DNA of 64,000 nt from Nostoc sp. UHCC 0926 (GTDB lineage: Bacteria; Cyanobacteriota; Cyanobacteriia; Cyanobacteriales; Nostocaceae), in assembly GCF_028623165.1 (NCBI RefSeq), contig NZ_CP117768.1, forward strand, positions 6,266,001-6,330,000, read 5' to 3'. Numbering within the stretch: the first letter of the stretch is position 1; the number at the start of each line of letters is the position of its first letter. The position numbers and the translations under genes are program-made. The notes below the pieces were generated by a model, which did not search any database, was not told where the DNA came from, and was given only the letters and a program-made list of their open reading frames with translations. Of this stretch, positions 8,114 to 17,334 are shown in pieces.

Positions 8114-10173
8114 ATTTTTTCTCTTTCCCCAGATTTAGGGCGAGTAGTTGGTGCTGGTGCCGACTTATTTTGTAGAATTGCAATTTCTCTCTGTGCATCT
8201 TGATAACTATTTTTTTCTCCTTGCTGTTGGAATAGTTTTGCAGCTTTTTTGAAATCTGCGATCGCTCCCTGTTTATTTTTCTGCTTAGTGCGAATCACAC
8301 CCCGGTTATAGTAGGCTAAGGCATTGTTAGCATTAATGGCGATCGCTCGTGAATAATCCTGATTTGCAGCTTTTTTATTTCCTAGTTCGAGATAAGCATT
8401 ACCACGGTTATTGTAAGCTGTTATATTATTAGGATCTAGTTTCAGTCCTTCGGTGTAATCTTCAATAGCACCTTTATAATCTCCGAAAGAAAAGCGGTGA
8501 ATACCTCTGTGAATATAAGCTGCAATAAATTTAGGATCAATCTGTAAAATAGCGTTGTAATCTTCAGTAGCTTCGAGTTTATCTCCCAGATCACTGTAAA
8601 CATCACCACGATTAAGATAAGCCTCTATATATTTAGGATTGATGCTAATTGCATCCGTATAATCTTTAAGTGCTGCATATTTTTGTTTGTTGAGAGATTG
8701 AGTTAAACCCCTTTGATAATAAGCTTTGGCATCACTAGGATTAATCTTAATTACTGTATCAAAATCTTGGATTGCTTCAAGTCTTTGTCTGAGGCGACGG
8801 CGGAGAATCCCCCGCTGCAAGTAGGCTTCGCTATACTGAGGCTTGAGAGCGATCGCTTTGCTAAAATCTCCAATTGCGCCTTTATTATCCTTCAGTTGGG
8901 CACGGGCTAATCCCCGGCCATAGTAAGCATATCCATTCTCAGAATTTAATTTAATTGCTTGGGTATAGTCAGCGATCGCTTCTTTGTATTTGTTTAATTC
9001 AGAAAAAGCAAATCCTCGATCAAAATAGGCATTAGCATCTTGAGGATTGAGTAAAATGGCTTGGCTAGAGTCTGCTTGTGCTTGCTCATAGTCTCCTAAT
9101 CGATAATAAGCATCGCCTCGCCGATTATAAGCCAAAGCGTTTTGCGGATCTAATTCAATAACCTGATTGAAATCTTCAACTGCTCCTTCATAGTTTCCTG
9201 CATCATATTTATTTACTCCTTCTTGATATAATTGTTGTTGAGCATCACTTACAGGTTTTAGCGACCTTAATTGCCATGCTCCAACACCAAGTGTGATACA
9301 GCCAGCTACCCCCGCTAGAATTATTAATAATTTTTTATCATGCTGTTTTTGCTGATCGCGATCAACATTTGTTATATTTTTCAGATCGTCTAAAACTTCG
9401 GTTGCATACTGGTAGCGCTGACGATAGTCAAAACGCACCATCCTATTTAGAATTTTTGCTAATTTTCTGTTAATTTTTAGATTTTTGTGACGCCAAACTA
9501 TTTCACCTGTCAGCTTATTTTTCTGACTTTGCAGTTGAGATATTTCCTTTGCTGGTAAACCTAGAAGTGCTGCGATCGCAACTATACCTAAAGCATATAT
9601 ATCACTGTTGTATTTGAGGTTGCTGTTAACTTGTTCTCTAGGCATATATTCGAGATTATCAACGCTCTTAGTAATAGCTTCGTTAACAATAGCAAAATCA
9701 ACTAAAACTAACTTTTTATCTAACTCACGACGAATAATATTTGCTGGTTTAATATCCTGATGAATCATCCCATAACTATGTACAATCCTCAAAATTTCTA
9801 ATATCTCTGATAAAAGAGGAATAACTTGGTCTTCGCTCAGAGGTTGCCCCTGGATAATTTCATTAGTTAAAGGATTACCGGGGATAAATTCTTGGACTAT
9901 ATAGAATTTTTCATTTTCTTCAAAACAAGCAATTAACTTTTGAATTTTCTTGTGTTCCTGTCCTAGTTTTTCTAAAGTTGCTGTCTTACTGGCAAACAAG
10001 CGACGCAGGATGGTTAAAGTTTGAGGATTGCTACTATGCGGACGTAATTGCTTTACTACAAATTGGCTACCAGGAAGATTAACATCTTCAACTAGATATG
10101 TTTTCCCCTTTTCACCATCATTGAGGACTTTTAGTATTTGATAACGTCCATCTAGGAAATGACTATTCATCAA
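8110..10173 (-). CDS. Membrane-anchored Ser/Thr kinase with TPR repeats
   Basis: The 687-residue protein has an N-terminal kinase domain (about 10-265): degenerate Gly loop (NDGEKGKTYLVED), ATP-binding Lys41 in FVVKQL, catalytic HQDIKPAN (138-145), DFA in place of DFG (159-161), and a PRE triplet in the activation segment. A single membrane helix follows (282-300, LLIILAGVAGCITLGVGAW). From about 313 to 665 there are roughly ten 34-residue TPR units (AYNRRGDAYYRLGDYEQA type), presumably outside the membrane or in protein contacts. This architecture is common in heterocystous cyanobacteria. The catalytic Asp and Lys are retained, so activity is plausible despite DFA. It is coupled with the amidase gene. 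Confidence 0.92.
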   Translation of the reverse strand: MMNSHFLDGRYQILKVLNDGEKGKTYLVEDVNLPGSQFVVKQLRPHSSNPQTLTILRRLFASKTATLEKLGQEHKKIQKLIACFEENEKFYIVQEFIPGNPLTNEIIQGQPLSEDQVIPLLSEILEILRIVHSYGMIHQDIKPANIIRRELDKKLVLVDFAIVNEAITKSVDNLEYMPREQVNSNLKYNSDIYALGIVAIAALLGLPAKEISQLQSQKNKLTGEIVWRHKNLKINRKLAKILNRMVRFDYRQRYQYATEVLDDLKNITNVDRDQQKQHDKKLLIILAGVAGCITLGVGAWQLRSLKPVSDAQQQLYQEGVNKYDAGNYEGAVEDFNQVIELDPQNALAYNRRGDAYYRLGDYEQAQADSSQAILLNPQDANAYFDRGFAFSELNKYKEAIADYTQAIKLNSENGYAYYGRGLARAQLKDNKGAIGDFSKAIALKPQYSEAYLQRGILRRRLRQRLEAIQDFDTVIKINPSDAKAYYQRGLTQSLNKQKYAALKDYTDAISINPKYIEAYLNRGDVYSDLGDKLEATEDYNAILQIDPKFIAAYIHRGIHRFSFGDYKGAIEDYTEGLKLDPNNITAYNNRGNAYLELGNKKAANQDYSRAIAINANNALAYYNRGVIRTKQKNKQGAIADFKKAAKLFQQQGEKNSYQDAQREIAILQNKSAPAPTTRPKSGEREKI

Positions 10174-10537
10174 TATAAATATAGTTTTATAAATTGTTTG
10201 ATTATAGCTTACGTGTTATTAATGTTAAAAATTAAAAATGAGATAAATGTGTAGACTGCTACGGCGTGTCTCTACAATCTGCTTACCAGAACAACGTGAG
10301 CTCGACGAACCTCTCCCACCTAGCCTCTCTCCTTGTAGGCTACGGTGGACACACAAGTTCTAAAAACCTAGCTAGCTTAATCAGGCTTTCCTCGTTCCCT
10401 CGTTCCCTCGTTCCCATGCTCTGCATGGGAATGCATTCATTGAGGCTCTGACTCAATATCTGACTTGAGGCAGAGCTTCTAATCAGCCATTCCTATGCTC
10501 CGCATAGGAACGAGAGAAATCTCTCCCTGCTTTGGGG

Positions 10538-10693
10538 CTACGGTGTACACACAAGTTATCGAATCACTACCAGTCCTCGAATTACCCCACCCTAACCCTC
10601 CCCTTGTAAAGGGGAGGGAACCAGATTCTCTTGTTTTCCCCCAATACATCGGGGGGATTAAGGGGGGTAATTTGACTTGTGTGTACACCGTAG
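10538..10693. repeat. Inverted repeat with internal hairpin
   Basis: CTACGGTGTACACACAAGT (10538-10556) is repeated in inverse at 10675-10693, with 118 bp between. The interior has the hairpin CCCTCCCC-ttgtaaa-GGGGAGGG (10596-10618) and a G-rich tract. A third, direct copy of the arm with one change lies at about 10337-10355 (CTACGGTGGACACACAAGT). This is a non-coding MITE-like element or the remains of one. Confidence 0.8.
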
Positions 10694-10755
10694 CTGCTTT
10701 GGGGAGAGGTTTGGAGAGGAGTCATACCAAATCTATCGAACTCACGTTAACAATA

Positions 10756-10965
10756 CAGGTCGATATTATGCCATTGCAAGTCGATGTTATGCCATTGCAG
10801 GTCGATGTTATGCCATTGCAGGTCGATATTATGCCATTGCAAGTCGATATTATGCCATTGCAGGTCGATATTATGCCATTGCAGGTCGATATTATGCCAT
10901 TGCAGGTCGATATTATGCCATTGCAGGTCGATATTATGCCATTGCAGGTCGATATTATGCCATTG
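10756..10965. repeat. Tandem array, 10 x 21 bp
   Basis: Ten 21-bp units, core AGGTCGATATTATGCCATTG, run from 10756 to 10965. A degenerate eleventh follows to 10986. Units 2 and 3 have GATGTT for GATATT, and units 2 and 5 have CAAG for CAGG. The array ends about 55 bases after the lysC stop (lysC is on the minus strand). The sequence is unrelated to the array at 3340-3549, but the unit length and copy number are identical. Confidence 0.95.
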
Positions 10966-11039
10966 CAGGTCGATGCATTAGCAATGCAAGCAGAAAATAG
11001 TCTCTGTATCCACAACAAAGAGGGAGTTAGAGTCAGATT

Positions 11040-12908
11040 TTACGCTGGCACGACAAATTTCTCACTACCAGCCAGTCCAAAGGCTGCATGAATGGCTTGC
11101 AAAGCTTTAACACCTTGCTCTTGCGCCACGACACAACTAATTTTGATTTCTGAGGTGGCAATCATTTGAATATTGATTTGTTGTTGGGCTAAAGCTTCAA
11201 ACATTTTAGCGGCAACACCTGGTTGTCCTACCATACCTGCACCGACAATACTCACCTTAGCGATCGCACTATCTAAAACAACTTCACCCCATCCTAATTC
11301 TGCCGCTACTTGGGTGAGCATTTCTTTTGCATTTTCCCCATCCAGCCGCGAGACTGTAAAGGCAATATCCCGCCTGGGAATACCATTAATAACTCGACAG
11401 CGCTGAGATTGGATAATCATATCAACGCTGATATTATGTTGCGCTAATAGTCCAAACAGCTTCGCCGCCATCCCCGGACGATCTAGCAATTGGCGAATAG
11501 CAAGACGCGCTTGGTTCAAATCTAAAGCAACGCCGCGAATGGAAGTAGAGACGCGATTAATCGCGTCTGTACAAGGGTTAGCAGGAGAGACGCGATTAAT
11601 CGCGTCTGTACAAGGGTTAGGAGTTAGGAGTTCTCCCTTGCTCTTTGCTTCGATCTCAAAGGCGGTGCGGAGTGCGCTGACGGCGCGATCGCATTCGGCT
11701 GCATTTACTACGCAACTTACTTTGACTTCGCTGGTGGAAATCATTTGAATGTTCACGCCAGCTTCTGCTAAGGTGGCGAACATCTTCGCAGCCACACCAG
11801 GACGCCCAATCATTCCTGCGCCTGCAATGCTGACTTTGGCAATGTTATGTTCTACCATGACCTCGGCTTCGTCAAATTTGGGGTTAGATTGACTCCTCAG
11901 TGCTGGGGCGATCGCTGCTGTTACTGCTTCTGCCCGTTTTAACATTGGTGTGGTGACCGTAAAGGCAATGTCATTACTATTACCTTCATGAATTGATTGA
12001 ATAATCAAATCTACGTCTACTTTTTGCCGAGAGATTTCGCTAAATAACCTTGCTGCTACGCCTGGTTTGTCGGGTACGCGCAATAAAGCGACCTTTGCTT
12101 GGTCAGTGTCAAATTCTACATGATCCACCGGACGGGCAATTTCTAGATTGATCAGCGATCGCCCTTGGGGTTTAGCTGATGTTACCCAAGTACCGGGGTC
12201 ATCCGTCCAGCTAGACCTAACTACAAGGGGTACACCATAGTTACGAGCAATTTCCACAGCGCGGGGATGTAGCACTTTTGCGCCCAAGCTAGCTAGTTCC
12301 AACATTTCATTGCAGGTGATCGCATCCATCAACTGGGCTTCGGCAACTAAGCGGGGATCTGTAGTTAAAATCCCTGGAACATCTGTATAAATTTCACAAA
12401 AATTTGCTCGTAATGCAGCTGCGATCGCCACCGCCGAAGTGTCAGAACCACCACGACCCAAAGTCGTAATTTCCATCTCTCCGGCGCTGGAAGTACCTTG
12501 GAAGCCAGCTACTACAACTACTTTACCTTCATTTATGTGGCGAGTTAGGCGAGTAGTTTCAATATGCAAAATCCGAGCGCGGCTGTGTTCTGCTTCAGTA
12601 ACAATTCCTACCTGAGCGCCAGTCATGGAAATTGCTGGTTGTCCGAGTTCCTGCAATGCCATACTGAGTAAGGCGATCGTTACTTGTTCGCCAGTGGAAA
12701 GCAGCATATCCATTTCCCGGCGGTTAGGATTGGGAGAAATTTCATTAGCTAGTTTGACGAGTCCATCGGTGGTTTTGCCCATTGCGGAAACCACTACGAC
12801 AATAGAGTTTCCAGCTTTAACAGTTTTATAAACACGCTGTGCAACAGCTTGAATACGTTCGACTGAACCGACAGATGTACCACCGTATTTCTGAACTATG
12901 AGCGCCAT
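11040..12908 (-). CDS. lysC: Aspartate kinase with four ACT domains
   Basis: This enzyme phosphorylates aspartate, the first step to Lys, Thr and Met. The 622-residue protein opens with VQKYGGTSVGSVERI, the aspartokinase signature, then FQGTSSAGEMEITTLGRGGS for substrate and ATP binding. The regulatory half has two tandem pairs of ACT domains (KVALLRVPDKPGVAARLF; KVSIAGAGMIGRPGVAAKMF; the same order again after about residue 440), as in other cyanobacterial LysC. Between the second and third ACT domains it reads NPCTDAINRVSPANPCTDA, encoded by two copies of a mobile palindrome inserted in frame, which makes it slightly longer than usual. The frame and key motifs are intact, so the enzyme should work. 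Confidence 0.96.
   Translation of the reverse strand: MALIVQKYGGTSVGSVERIQAVAQRVYKTVKAGNSIVVVVSAMGKTTDGLVKLANEISPNPNRREMDMLLSTGEQVTIALLSMALQELGQPAISMTGAQVGIVTEAEHSRARILHIETTRLTRHINEGKVVVVAGFQGTSSAGEMEITTLGRGGSDTSAVAIAAALRANFCEIYTDVPGILTTDPRLVAEAQLMDAITCNEMLELASLGAKVLHPRAVEIARNYGVPLVVRSSWTDDPGTWVTSAKPQGRSLINLEIARPVDHVEFDTDQAKVALLRVPDKPGVAARLFSEISRQKVDVDLIIQSIHEGNSNDIAFTVTTPMLKRAEAVTAAIAPALRSQSNPKFDEAEVMVEHNIAKVSIAGAGMIGRPGVAAKMFATLAEAGVNIQMISTSEVKVSCVVNAAECDRAVSALRTAFEIEAKSKGELLTPNPCTDAINRVSPANPCTDAINRVSTSIRGVALDLNQARLAIRQLLDRPGMAAKLFGLLAQHNISVDMIIQSQRCRVINGIPRRDIAFTVSRLDGENAKEMLTQVAAELGWGEVVLDSAIAKVSIVGAGMVGQPGVAAKMFEALAQQQINIQMIATSEIKISCVVAQEQGVKALQAIHAAFGLAGSEKFVVPA
11549..11607. repeat. 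Two palindromic repeat copies inside lysC
   Basis: Perfect 20-mers AGACGCGATTAATCGCGTCT lie at 11549-11568 and 11588-11607, 39 bp apart, each followed by the same 'gtacaagggtta' tail. 39 is a multiple of three, so they add a 13-residue duplication (NPCTDAINRVSPA/ST) to LysC without breaking the frame. They are the same family as 2499-2588. Confidence 0.95.
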
Positions 12909-13028
12909 AACTTTTTATTTAATCAATTGTGCCTGCTTTCATCAAGCTTCCGCCTGCTAAGGAAGCCTTCAAGGCTTATCAGTTATATAGTTTACTAAAT
13001 ATTGCGGCGAATGCCCTATAATAATTGA

Positions 13029-13598
13029 CTATTCAAAAACTACATCTTCGTAGAGTGCTGCCATTGTTTCCTCAAAATCCACGCTGTTGAGTCGAAATGA
13101 TTGATCTTCTGCTGTGTAGGATTGTAAAACCCACAGTCCTTGCTCATTGCGTCGAAAACACTCAACTCGCTGACGTTTTGTATTAATTAAAACATATTCT
13201 TGCAGACTTTCCAGTGTTTGATAATCGGCAAATTTATCGCCCCGGTCAAAGGCTTCGGTAGAATTAGATAAAACTTCGACAATTAAACAGGGAAATCTTT
13301 TATAACCTGGCGTTTCTCGATCTCGTTGATCGCAAGTAACCATCACATCGGGATAATAAAAGCGATTCAGAGATTCAATTCTAGCTTTCATGTCAGCGAT
13401 GTAAACACGACAACCAGAGCCGCGCAGATGATTACGGAGGAGAGATGCCAGGTTAAGAGCAATGGTAACGTGTGGATCTAGCGCTCCAGCCATTGCGTAG
13501 ATGTAGCCCTCTATATATTCATGCTTGATATTGCTCTGTTCCTCTATTTGGAGGTATTCTTCAACGGTGACGTAGTTTTGTTGGGGCGAGGCTATCAT
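13029..13598 (-). CDS. Uma2 family (DUF820) putative endonuclease
   Basis: The 189-residue protein has the Uma2 pattern: N-terminal VTVEEYLQIEEQSNIKHEYI with the conserved HEYIEG, YYPDVMVTCD, and the PD-(D/E)xK-like core FPCLIVEVLSNSTEAFDRG followed by KFADYQTLESLQEYVLI. These proteins are strongly amplified in cyanobacteria. Their nuclease fold is known but the biological role is not. Start ATG at 13598. It stands alone between lysC and a HicBA pair, all on the minus strand. Confidence 0.9.
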   Translation of the reverse strand: MIASPQQNYVTVEEYLQIEEQSNIKHEYIEGYIYAMAGALDPHVTIALNLASLLRNHLRGSGCRVYIADMKARIESLNRFYYPDVMVTCDQRDRETPGYKRFPCLIVEVLSNSTEAFDRGDKFADYQTLESLQEYVLINTKRQRVECFRRNEQGLWVLQSYTAEDQSFRLNSVDFEETMAALYEDVVFE

Positions 13599-13680
13599 GG
13601 TTGAAACTTTAAAGTTTGAGTGACACTGATTTATAGGGTCGCGTTTGCTGTTAGTGCTTCACTACGAACTAACAGAGCAA

Positions 13681-13875
13681 TTAAAAATTAGGTAATAAAC
13701 CTGCTTGTTTGCAAATTTCATTAGCAGTAATACGATCAATGGTACGATGTCGTTTTACAGGAAGAGTTTTTATATCATTAGTATAAATAGAATGATTTCC
13801 TCCTTCCCTTAATAAATAAAAGCCATTTTGTTCTAAGTATTTAATTAGCTCCTTTCGTTTGACTGACACACTCAA
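13681..13875 (-). CDS. hicA: HicA-type mRNA interferase toxin
   Basis: The 64-residue protein has the dsRBD-like HicA fold pattern: KRKELIKYLEQNGFYLLREG, then GNHSIYTND with the catalytic His at residue 28, and a basic KRHRTIDRITANEICKQAGL tail. HicA toxins cleave mRNA and are neutralised by HicB. The gene overlaps the upstream hicB by four bases (ATGA at 13872-13875), the usual coupled hicB-hicA layout in one of the two known orders. Confidence 0.88.
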   Translation of the reverse strand: MSVSVKRKELIKYLEQNGFYLLREGGNHSIYTNDIKTLPVKRHRTIDRITANEICKQAGLLPNF

Positions 13876-14090
13876 ACCTCTATAGGAATTTGTTCCAGCA
13901 AAAAACCACCTGTGGGAATTTCTTTATTTTGTTGACGATAGGCAAGAATCATTTCTTTTGTTGCGTCTTGCAACATAGCCCTGCATTCTTCTATAGTTTC
14001 TCCTTCTGTGATGACTTCTTGCCATTCAATGAGTTGTCCCATATATCCGCTATTAGTTTTTGTATATTTTGCAGTGTATGTAATTACCAT
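13872..14090 (-). CDS. hicB: HicB-type antitoxin
   Basis: The 72-residue protein begins MVITYTAKYTKTNSGYMGQL and contains EVITEGETIEECRAMLQDAT, the degenerate RNase H-like HicB fold. It lacks an obvious C-terminal DNA-binding helix, so autoregulation may need another factor. A longer frame to 14165 exists, but the ATG at 14088-14090 gives the family N-terminus. I see no strong SD there. It is paired with the HicA toxin by a 4-base overlap. Confidence 0.85.
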   Translation of the reverse strand: MVITYTAKYTKTNSGYMGQLIEWQEVITEGETIEECRAMLQDATKEMILAYRQQNKEIPTGGFLLEQIPIEV

Positions 14091-14676
14091 TTCTGTGTTT
14101 GTGAAGATAATTATATGATTGATCGTAGCTGATTTTTTCTTGTGGGGGCAATTGCTCTCTATCATTCACAACCACATAATAGCGATCGCCTGTAGATTTA
14201 CACTTCTTTACTAGAGCGATGTCTCCGACGGGCTACGCCTACGCCAGCTTTCGGCTCAATGATATACCAAAATGAATGCGTGAATTACTCAAATTAGAAA
14301 GCAAACTGGAGTTTGAGAAAGAAAAAGCTGCTTTTGCTTGCGTAAAACACTAAAATGAGAAAGTAAAAGCTGCTTTTGCTTGTGGAAAATACTAAAATGC
14401 GAGATTAAAAGCTGCTTTTGAAGAAGTAAAAGCTGCTTTTATTTGTGGAAAACACTAAAATGCGAGATTAAAAGCTGCTTTTGTTTGTGGAAAACACTAA
14501 AATGCGAGATTAAAAGCTGCTTTTGAGAAAGTAAAAGCTGCTTTTGAATAAGTAATCAGGCATTTTTACTTAACTCAATATGAATTTTAGGCTAGGCGAT
14601 ACCTTTCATTTGGAACGCTCCGCGAACGCTAACGCACTTTTCAGTTTTATCACGGTACGCTTTGCACAAAACTAGC
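14091..14676. other. Intergenic region with dispersed repeat and palindrome array
   Basis: No gene is seen. At 14216-14244 lies GCGATGTCTCCGACGGGCTA continuing CGCCTACGC, a dispersed repeat found again at 23757-23783 (one base changed) and 52000-52028. The periodic palindrome array at 14323-14545 is listed separately. Confidence 0.8.
14323..14545. repeat. Seven phased copies of a 13-bp palindrome
   Basis: AAAAGCTGCTTTT occurs seven times, starting at 14323, 14365, 14407, 14428, 14470, 14512 and 14533. The spacings are 42, 42, 21, 42, 42, 21. This makes two 105-bp higher-order units on a 21-bp base period. The 42-bp unit adds GTGGAAAACACTAAAATGCG-type sequence between palindromes; the 21-bp unit has GAGAAAGT or similar. 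All palindromes therefore lie on the same face of the helix. It sits between hicB and the 3' end of the STAND gene. Confidence 0.92.
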
Positions 14677-17259
14677 TTATTCTGGATTTTGGGAGAGGCG
14701 ATCGCGCAAATATACTAAATTTTCACGCACAGTAACAGTATTAGGATGATTTGCGCCTAACCGTCGCTGAAAAATATCTAATGCTTGCATGTACAACGGT
14801 TCGGCTTCGCTGTATCTGCCTTGGGAGTCGTAGAGTAACGCTAGGTTGTTGAGGCTAGAGGCGACATCTGGATGTTCTTCTCCGAGCAGCTTACGCCAGA
14901 GTTCCAATGCTTGCATGTACAACGGTTCGGCTTCGCTGTATCTGTCTTGAGAGTAGTAGAGTAACGCTAGGTTGTTGAGGCTAGAGGCGACATCTGGATG
15001 TTCTTCTCCGAGCAGCTTGCGCCTGAGCGCCAAAGCTTGGATGTAAAGGGGTTTGGCTTCGTTATATTTTTCTTGGGACTTGTAGAGTGCCGCTAGGTTG
15101 TTCAGGCTAGTGGCGACATCTGGATGTCCATCTCCGAGCAGTTGACGCCAGAGTGCCAAAGCTTTGATGTAAAGGGGTTTGGCTTCGCTGTATCTGCCTT
15201 GGGAGTAGTAGAGTAACGCTAGGTTGTTTAGGCTTTGTGCGACATCTGGATGTTCATCTCCGAGCAGCTTGCGCGAGAGTGCTAAAGCTTGGATGTAAAG
15301 GGGTTCAGCTTCGCTGTATCTACCTTGGGAACGATAGAGTGACGCTAGGTTGTTAAGGCTAGAGGCGATATCTGGATGTTCATCTCCAAGCAGCTTGCGC
15401 CAGAGTGCCAATGCTTGGATGTAAAGGGGTTCGGCTTCGCTGTATCTGCCTTGGGAACGATAGAGTAACGCTAGGTTATTAAAACTTTGTGCGACATCTG
15501 GATGTTCATTTCCAAGCAGCTTGTGCCTGAGTGCTAAAGCTTGGATGTAAAGGGGTTCGGCTTCGCTGTATCTGCCTTGGGAGTCGTAGAGTGACGCTAG
15601 GTTGTTAAGGCTAGAGGCGATATCTGGATGTTCATCTCCAAGCAGCTTGCACCTAAGTGCTAAAGCTTGGATGTAAAGGGGTTCGGCTTCGCTGTATTTG
15701 CCTTGGGAGTAGTAGAGTAACGCTAGGTTATTAAAAATTTGTGCGACATCTGGATGTTCATCTCCGAACAGTTGACGCCAGAGTGCCAATGCTTGGATAT
15801 AAAGGGGTTCGGCTTCGCTGTATCTGCCTTGAGAGTAGTAGAGATACGCTAGGTTGTTGAGGCTTTGTGCAACATCTGGATGTTCATCTCCGAGCAGCTT
15901 ACGCCAGAGTTCCAATGCTTGGATGTAAAGGGGTTCGGCTTCGCTGTATCTGCCTTGAGAACGATAGAGTGACGCTAGGTTGTTAAGGCTAGAGGCGACA
16001 GATGGATGTTCATCTCCCAAGTGTTTTTTAGCGACTTCTAGACATTGTTTAAACCAGGGTAAACCCTGGTTATATAAACCTTGAGCATTATAAAATGTAG
16101 CGTTGCCGTAGAAAGGCCAAAGTAAATCATCATCACTAACGTATTGAATGAGATGATTCACTACTTCACCTATATGAGGAATAGCGGGAGAAACTGCGGT
16201 GATTTCCTTAAGAGTGGGCGAGTTAGGAATCTCTTTGGCAACTGCTACCATTACCTCGCAAAGCGATCGCTTTAATTCCTCACCCTTATCTAAACTTGTA
16301 AGCTTATATTGAAAAAACTCCCGTAGCAGTGGATGTAATTGATAGCTCCCCTCACCTTTACGTTGGAGTAAATGCAGATTCAGCAAGCGATCATCTCTAA
16401 TTTCTTCTAACTCTCCCTCGTATTCTTCTGTTACACACTGTTCTACCAACTTCCAAGGTATGGGTGCGGCTGCAAATAAACTCAATAAACAGCCCAATTG
16501 TTTATCGTTGTCTTCTAATTCCTGCCAACTCAACTCAAAGGCTGCTAACACACCTCGTTGTGCTGTCATGTCGGCTTCCAACTTAGATTTAGAGAGGGAA
16601 CGCTCATCTAGTCGCTTGTTCTCCAACCGCCGCAACATTTCTGTTAGAGATAAATCCTGTTTCCGCGCCAGATAGCGCCCCACTAATTCCACACCCAAAG
16701 GTAAATATCCCAGCCACTCACACAACTGATTTGCTATAACTAATTCTCGCTCAATTCGCTCTGGTGTTTCTTTGAGTAAAGATTTTAATAACTTTAAGGC
16801 TGCTTCTGGTTGCAGCACATCTAAAGATAACTGTGCGATGCGTCCCCACTTCTGGCGTGTAGTCATCAACACTTTAAACCGAGAAGGTAGCGACTGTAAG
16901 TAAGGCTTGACTTGCTCGTAGTCGGTGACATCATCCAGCACTAGCAGCACCTCACCTTCACGCCAACGCCGCCAACAGTATTGCACTTGCGCGGGTAAAT
17001 CCAAATCCTCTGGCGGCTTTAAATCAAGCTGCGTTCTAGCAAACTGCACAACTTGAATGCCCACATCCTCAGTTTTTGCCAGCAACCAGCAAAGCCCACC
17101 GTTATATGTTTCGCGTTGCTGGATGGCATATTGCAGGGCGAGTTCTGTTTTACCAACTCCACCCATCCCAGCGATCGCTGCGATCGCTACTTGTTTATTA
17201 TCCTGCAAAAGTTGATGGAGGTTTTGCAATTCTTCCTCACGCCCGACAAATTCCACCAC
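14677..17259 (-). CDS. NB-ARC STAND NTPase with ten TPR repeats (C-terminal part of a split gene)
   Basis: The 860-residue frame starts VEFVGREEELQNLHQLL. It has a Walker A GMGGVGKT (31-38), Walker B VLLVLDD (104-110) and sensor MTTR (about 132-135), then a winged-helix region and ten nearly identical 42-residue kinesin-light-chain type TPRs (SLNNLAxLYxSQGRYSEAEP, about 395-840). STAND proteins of this layout act as ligand-triggered switches; some are antiphage sensors. The GTG at 17259 is only a possible start. The frame is open for 24 more codons upstream to a single TGA (17335-17337), which separates it from an in-frame N-terminal domain gene. The original product was probably one polypeptide. 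The near-identical 126-bp repeats suggest recent amplification. Confidence 0.88.
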   Translation of the reverse strand: MVEFVGREEELQNLHQLLQDNKQVAIAAIAGMGGVGKTELALQYAIQQRETYNGGLCWLLAKTEDVGIQVVQFARTQLDLKPPEDLDLPAQVQYCWRRWREGEVLLVLDDVTDYEQVKPYLQSLPSRFKVLMTTRQKWGRIAQLSLDVLQPEAALKLLKSLLKETPERIERELVIANQLCEWLGYLPLGVELVGRYLARKQDLSLTEMLRRLENKRLDERSLSKSKLEADMTAQRGVLAAFELSWQELEDNDKQLGCLLSLFAAAPIPWKLVEQCVTEEYEGELEEIRDDRLLNLHLLQRKGEGSYQLHPLLREFFQYKLTSLDKGEELKRSLCEVMVAVAKEIPNSPTLKEITAVSPAIPHIGEVVNHLIQYVSDDDLLWPFYGNATFYNAQGLYNQGLPWFKQCLEVAKKHLGDEHPSVASSLNNLASLYRSQGRYSEAEPLYIQALELWRKLLGDEHPDVAQSLNNLAYLYYSQGRYSEAEPLYIQALALWRQLFGDEHPDVAQIFNNLALLYYSQGKYSEAEPLYIQALALRCKLLGDEHPDIASSLNNLASLYDSQGRYSEAEPLYIQALALRHKLLGNEHPDVAQSFNNLALLYRSQGRYSEAEPLYIQALALWRKLLGDEHPDIASSLNNLASLYRSQGRYSEAEPLYIQALALSRKLLGDEHPDVAQSLNNLALLYYSQGRYSEAKPLYIKALALWRQLLGDGHPDVATSLNNLAALYKSQEKYNEAKPLYIQALALRRKLLGEEHPDVASSLNNLALLYYSQDRYSEAEPLYMQALELWRKLLGEEHPDVASSLNNLALLYDSQGRYSEAEPLYMQALDIFQRRLGANHPNTVTVRENLVYLRDRLSQNPE

Positions 17260-17334
17260 CCCACTCAGGGGTAAATTTTGCGGTATTTCAGTAGAGGGAT
17301 TTGACTTTACCCGTTCCCCTTGGGGCGACTTTAG

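Larger units (their letters stand above)
10174..11039. other. Intergenic repeat cluster
   Basis: About 870 bp without a supported gene. It holds CTCGTTCC repeats (10391-10415), copies of the 'ctctgcatggga / ctccgcatagga' type, an inverted repeat pair (10538-10693) and a 21-bp array (10756-10965). Open frames across it are by-products of the 21-bp period. Confidence 0.75.

Noticed and set aside
10495-11091. Open frames on both strands with QVDIMPL-type repeats
   Set aside because: Artefact of the 10 x 21-bp array and adjoining inverted repeats; no family, no start signal.
14323-14545. Possible CRISPR array
   Set aside because: The repeats are 13-bp palindromes, spacers are near-identical and 8 or 29 bp long, and no cas genes are present.
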